Source: Chaetoderma sp. LZ-2023a
Taxonomy: Eukaryota > Mollusca > Caudofoveata > Chaetodermatida > Chaetodermatidae
Length of the DNA stretch: 64,000 bases
Direction of reading: 5' to 3'
Assembly (NCBI GenBank): GCA_034401795.1
Contig: CM067366.1
Coordinates: 74,194,518-74,258,517 of the forward strand
Within the stretch, counting starts at the first letter, position 1, and every line of letters begins with the position of its first letter. A model generated the notes under the pieces. That model had not been told where the DNA came from. It was given only the letters and a program-made list of their open reading frames with translations, and did not search any database. Positions 57,000 through 64,000 of the stretch are shown in pieces. The translations under genes were made by a program, and so were the position numbers.

Positions 57000-57700
57000 T
57001 TACTGTATTCTGCGGCTGTGGTTGTAGAAACATCATACAGCTGCAATCAGTCCTTCATCGCTTTTTCCCACTGTGTCTTGTCCTAAGCCAAAATACTTAG
57101 CTTCCTCAGATCCATTCTTGACTTGAGTGAGTGTACCTAGTCCTGCTTTCTTGAGGTCACCTCGTAGCACGCTTAGCAGATTTAATGCAATTACGTCCTT
57201 TCCTGGCTCTGTATTTGCTGGCTCAGAGTAGGGCGAATTCCAAGGCTCTCTATACTGCTGTGTCTGCTGGTGTCCTTAGCACATGGCCACATATGGACCA
57301 TCTTTGCTGGGCGACTTTTACAGACAGCGTAGACGTATTACACATCTTGTATAGTGCATTATTGGAAAATATGCTGTCTGGCCATCGGCGTCCGGTGATG
57401 GTGCGTAGGGGTTTGCGGTGGCAGGTGTCGAGTGTGTCTAGAGCTGCCTTTGGAGCTGCCCAGCTTTTACAGTTATACAGCATCAAGCATACGAAGGTTG
57501 CAATGTATAAACGCTGTCTTTTTATCAAGGGCATCTTTTATCTACGAATCCATAAATTCTAAAAGGACTGGAAAGCTATGTTCCCCATGATGCAGCGTGC
57601 AGCAATGTCAACAGTACTGCAAAGCAGTGAGCTATGGATTTTACTTTTCCTCCGTGGTTCGCCGCCACGGAGTGGATCATCATTTTCGTTAGTTTTATGC
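57000..57700 (-). pseudogene. LINE B C-terminal region
   Basis: Minus-strand frame 57534 to 57250 reads YNCKSWAAPKAALDTLD, KPLRTITGRRWPDSIFSN and QRWSICGHVLRTPADTAV, the same end block as copy A at 28890-29080. Frameshifts separate it from the reverse transcriptase part. Confidence 0.75.
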
Positions 57701-57705
57701 TATGC

Positions 57706-60850
<3,145 letters not shown>

Positions 60851-60851
60851 C

Positions 60852-61694
60852 CTAGGTGTCATTGATGCGCTTGGGTAAGTTATAGGTGACTCTACCCTCT
60901 TGCCTGTTATGGCGTTTATACATTAGGTAGAGCTGGTTCATATGGAGGCGTGTAATGACTGGCTTGTGGTCATAATTGAGGTCTGTGACTCCATATGAAC
61001 GAGCATCCGGAAGTAGGGGTTTTGCTGCTGTCTTGCATAGTATGAAATCTATTTGGTTGAAGACAGCTGTTGTAGCCTTAGAACCTTTTGGGGCTTTGCG
61101 ATCAGCAATGTGTCCAGTCCATGTTGTCCAGTGACGGCATGGGTGTTTGAAAGCCGTATTTGTGGTAAATAGGCCATTGGAACTAAAGAATGCCACCAGC
61201 GTATCTCCATTTCTGTTGCGTGTGCCCTCTCCATATGACCCCATGCATAAGCCAAGTCCTGAACTTTTGCCCGCAATACAGAGTTTACCCAACTTGTTGT
61301 TGAAATCTCCACACCTGACCAGTTGCCATCTAGCTGGGATAGTAATGACGGAGCTCAGTTCTGCATAGAAGGAATCTAATATTGCTGAATTCTCTTTGGC
61401 TCTTTCCGTAGTTGGCACATATGCATTGACTATGCGACACTTAGTGGTAGTGCACTTTCGAGTTGGTGTAGCCAGGTCGATAAAAGCAACACGATCACTG
61501 ACGTATCCAAAACTAATGACATGGTCCAATACCCTTGGTCCGATTACGAAGCCTAATCCCCGGTGAGTGGCCTGTTTTTGCTCCATGAGTACTAGATTAT
61601 GGCATGTCTGTAGTTGCTGCTCTAAGTGTTTGGCTACCATAGTCTCTTGAATGTATGTAATATCGAGTTTATAGTGTTCACAGTCTACACCCAA
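60852..61694 (-). pseudogene. LINE B endonuclease domain (largely open)
   Basis: 280-codon frame: LDITYIQETM (the QET Mg-binding position), KCRIVNAYVPTTE, CGDFNNKLGKL, NGLFTTNTAFKHPC, WTGHIADRKAPKGSK and YDHKPVITRL in the order of AP-type endonucleases, with catalytic-type E, D/N and D-H residues present. It is better preserved than copy A, where GDFN is mutated. The first Met is arbitrary. Downstream frameshifts still inactivate the element. Confidence 0.82.
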
Positions 61695-61900
61695 GGTTTG
61701 CCTCTTTGATGTTGCAGTCAGACCACGTACATTCCACGTAGCTATCGGAAGCTCCTGGGAAGATTGCGTCGTCCGAGGATGTCGAACACCGTTTCTTGTT
61801 AGAAGATGGTAGACATAGTCAGAGTTGCCTCTGTATGCGGATGTCAGCCCGCAATCCTTGATGACTTAGTTTCCTAACAAATTTGGTACTTACGGAGGAG

Positions 61901-62690
61901 ACCGGTGTGAAGGTGTCATCTTTCTCCTCCAACATAGAATAGGCTGGTTTCAGAATTTTAGGCAATGGTTTAACATGCCTATTATATGTAAAAAAAAAAT
62001 GGTGCCGATTAAAAGAAAGAGCTGTCTTATTGACAAAATTGCCGCTTAGGCCACTTTTTTTTGGCAAGATATGGTCTTTTTAGGCCAAATTCCGTTTGTC
62101 CGTATGTGGGTGTTTTGATGATGTACATCTATGTTTAAAGGGTACCGAATCACATAAGATAGGTTGTGTGTATTTACAATATAATAGCAGTCTGCCATTT
62201 TGGTGACATTTTGGCCAAAATGTGACCAAAATCAGAGATTTTTTAATGGCCGGCTCCATGTTATTTTCTATCTGAATCTTTTAAACAAACTATTTTGTGG
62301 CCACGGTTTGGCCAAGGAATAATAATCTGAACAATGGGGCCAGCTTGGGCCATTTTCTTTGCCAAAACCAGTTGTTTGCCATAGGAATAGTAATAAGATT
62401 TCACTCGACATGGATAACTTATAAAATTCATGGAAATCAAATGTATGACATCTTCATGATCATCGCTGTCATATTCTCATCCTCTGAGTCATCATCATCT
62501 CCATCTACAACATATTCTGGTTCAGTGGTTTCAGAAAGCATAGTTGGCACATCTGACTGCCGGTAAATCAAAGTGGTATAAAAACTCCATTAACTGATTT
62601 CCAGTCATGATCTGTGGGTTGAATGTTCTCTAGTTGATCTCTTAGATGGACATGCCTCCAGAGATATGCCACATAGTCTTTTAGTTTGAC
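61901..62690. other. No supported gene
   Basis: AT-rich, with repeated TGGCCAAA / TTTGGCCA words between 62040 and 62350, possibly a decayed repeat. No exons recognised. Confidence 0.35.
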
Positions 62691-62694
62691 GTAA

Positions 62695-63205
62695 AATGGT
62701 AACAAATCGAGGTCATGGGTCACTTAGTGCATACTGGAATACAGATTCTCGTCAATAACTCTACAATGCAAGAAGGTAGAATCACCAAATCGGTAACATA
62801 CATGTACATACATACATTTGTGGTTGGCTAGAACTAAAATTTTGTTTCAGGGCAAAAGTTCAAATATCTAGGTCACAGGGTCACTAAGCGCATCCCGAAA
62901 CACACATTTTAGCCATAAATCGGGTACACAAGTTTTTAGAATCACCAAATTTGCTACACCCATTCATATTGTAGGTGGGTAGAAGTTCTCTGAGTTTCAG
63001 GACACCCCATCAGATATGTAGGTCACTGTGTCACAACGTGTATACTGAAATACACATTTAAATTGCTCACAACTCTGGAATGCAAGAGGTTAGCATCACC
63101 AGATTTAGCACATGCCTACGTATTGCAACAGCTTATGATTGCTTCGAGTTTGAGGTCAACGGATCAACTATCTAGGTCATGAGGGTCACTACGTGCATTG
63201 ACAAG
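62695..63205 (+). repeat. ~155-bp direct repeat, about 3-4 units
   Basis: Units recur at about 62712, 62875, 63028 and 63178 with shared words GGTCAC..G..GCAT, CTGnAATnCACATTT, GAATCACCAAATTTG and CTAGGTCA. Confidence 0.7.
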
Positions 63206-63279
63206 ACAGGGTGCAAAGGCGTGAGTTAACATCTACAATGGTTAATTATGGGTCTTACTTACGTTCCCGATTTATGGCT

Positions 63280-63540
63280 AAATGCGTATTTTGTGATGCA
63301 CTTATTGACCCGTGACCAAAATATTTGGACTTTTGACCAGAAACTAAATTTTACATCTGGACAACCGCAATGTGAATGTATGTTACCCATTTCGCCATTC
63401 TATCGTCTTGCGTTGCAGAGTTATTGACGAAAATGTGTGCTTGACCCCGATCTTTGATCTTTTAACCGCAAACTAAGTTTTTAGCCACTGATAGTATGAA
63501 TGTATGTTCTAAATGTGGTGATTCTACCTCATAGGATTCC
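63280..63540 (-). repeat. Inverted units of the same repeat
   Basis: TTATGGCTAAATGCGTATTTTGTGATGC and GTGGTGATTCTACCTC are reverse complements of words in 62695-63205, so the whole block is a large imperfect inverted repeat. Longest word used here as key: ATGCGTATTTTGTGATGC. Confidence 0.65.
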
Positions 63541-63557
63541 GAAAATATGCCTCGGAT

Positions 63558-63605
63558 AAACAGACGGACGGACGGATGGACAGCAAGTTGAACGGACAGA
63601 CGACG
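63558..63605. repeat. (GACG)n-type tract
   Basis: CAGACGGACGGACGGATGGA followed by ACGGACAGACGACG. Similar tracts are common in dispersed repeats of marine invertebrates (from memory). Confidence 0.7.
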
Positions 63606-63609
63606 CCAA

Positions 63610-64000
63610 TCGCAATGTTCACACCGGCCTTCGGCAACGAAAAGTTTATCTAAAATATACATATATTTGTTCAGAAAAATGAAGGGAATTGTCTCATTTA
63701 AAATGCCAGCTAACAGCATCAAGATTTCAAAATCTTTCATGGGAGGACTCCAGAACACCCCCGCCTGGTGTTAGAGCAACGCCCCTTCTACCCGACTCCT
63801 CATCAAAACACCCCCTACACAATGCTTTAGCTACGCTACTGAATAAAACACGTGGAATTAATGTTTTCTCTGATTATTATTTTCTTCATCATGCAACATT
63901 CTCTTTAATTTCACAAAGCTATGTCAAATAATTCAGAATGTGGAAACAGGTCTGGAAAAACGGTCATCGAAATAGTCAGTCATGTAAGAATGCTATAGAT
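63610..64000. other. No supported feature
   Basis: Two short open frames overlap here on opposite strands. Neither shows a domain, splice context or promoter. Confidence 0.35.

Overview
The window is eukaryotic. Genes are split by introns with GT-AG signals, and TATA and AATAAA elements are present. Most of the sequence is nested transposable elements, minisatellites and long compound microsatellites. The mix (Tc1, CR1-like and other LINEs, Ty3/gypsy, tRNA-derived SINEs, hairpin MITEs, and an alpha-amylase with a signal-peptide exon) fits a marine invertebrate, probably a lophotrochozoan such as a mollusc. That assignment is inference.

Layout. 1-2.1 kb: the last exon and poly(A) signal of a secreted-protein gene, then a hairpin MITE. 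2.1-14.6 kb: a ~5.95 kb block present twice around a 500-N gap. The copies differ mainly by small indels, and both contig ends at the gap carry the same ~17-nt foreign-looking sequence in opposite orientation, so this is almost certainly an uncollapsed assembly overlap. 14.6-20 kb: simple repeats, a degenerate ~150-bp satellite and two full hairpin MITEs. 20.1 kb and 30.0 kb: exons 1 and 2 of an alpha-amylase gene. Its first intron holds a 29-bp minisatellite, a LINE inserted in that minisatellite, and an LTR retrotransposon inserted in that LINE. 37.2 kb and 56.2 kb: a paralogous TATA promoter and signal-peptide exon, plus a phase-compatible exon of a secreted module. 38.3-49.7 kb: a CR1/L2-like LINE split by a 6.7-kb DNA transposon. 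50-57 kb: MITEs, SINEs and small tandem repeats. 57-61.9 kb: a second LINE of the 22-kb family on the minus strand, carrying a Tc1 element with an uninterrupted transposase inside expanded (TA)n. 62-64 kb: local direct and inverted repeats.

The most notable system is the DNA transposon at 38471-45192. It has an exact 7-bp target duplication (TCCTATA), long imperfect terminal inverted repeats starting GTCAGGAGGCA, and one 1586-codon frame broken by only three in-frame stops. That frame encodes duplicated zinc-finger-like motifs, a transposase-like core, an XPG/FEN-like PIN nuclease segment and a CXC-type cysteine cluster. Removing the element with one copy of the duplication restores the host LINE reading frame, which proves the boundaries. 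No gene outside transposable elements is complete in this window.
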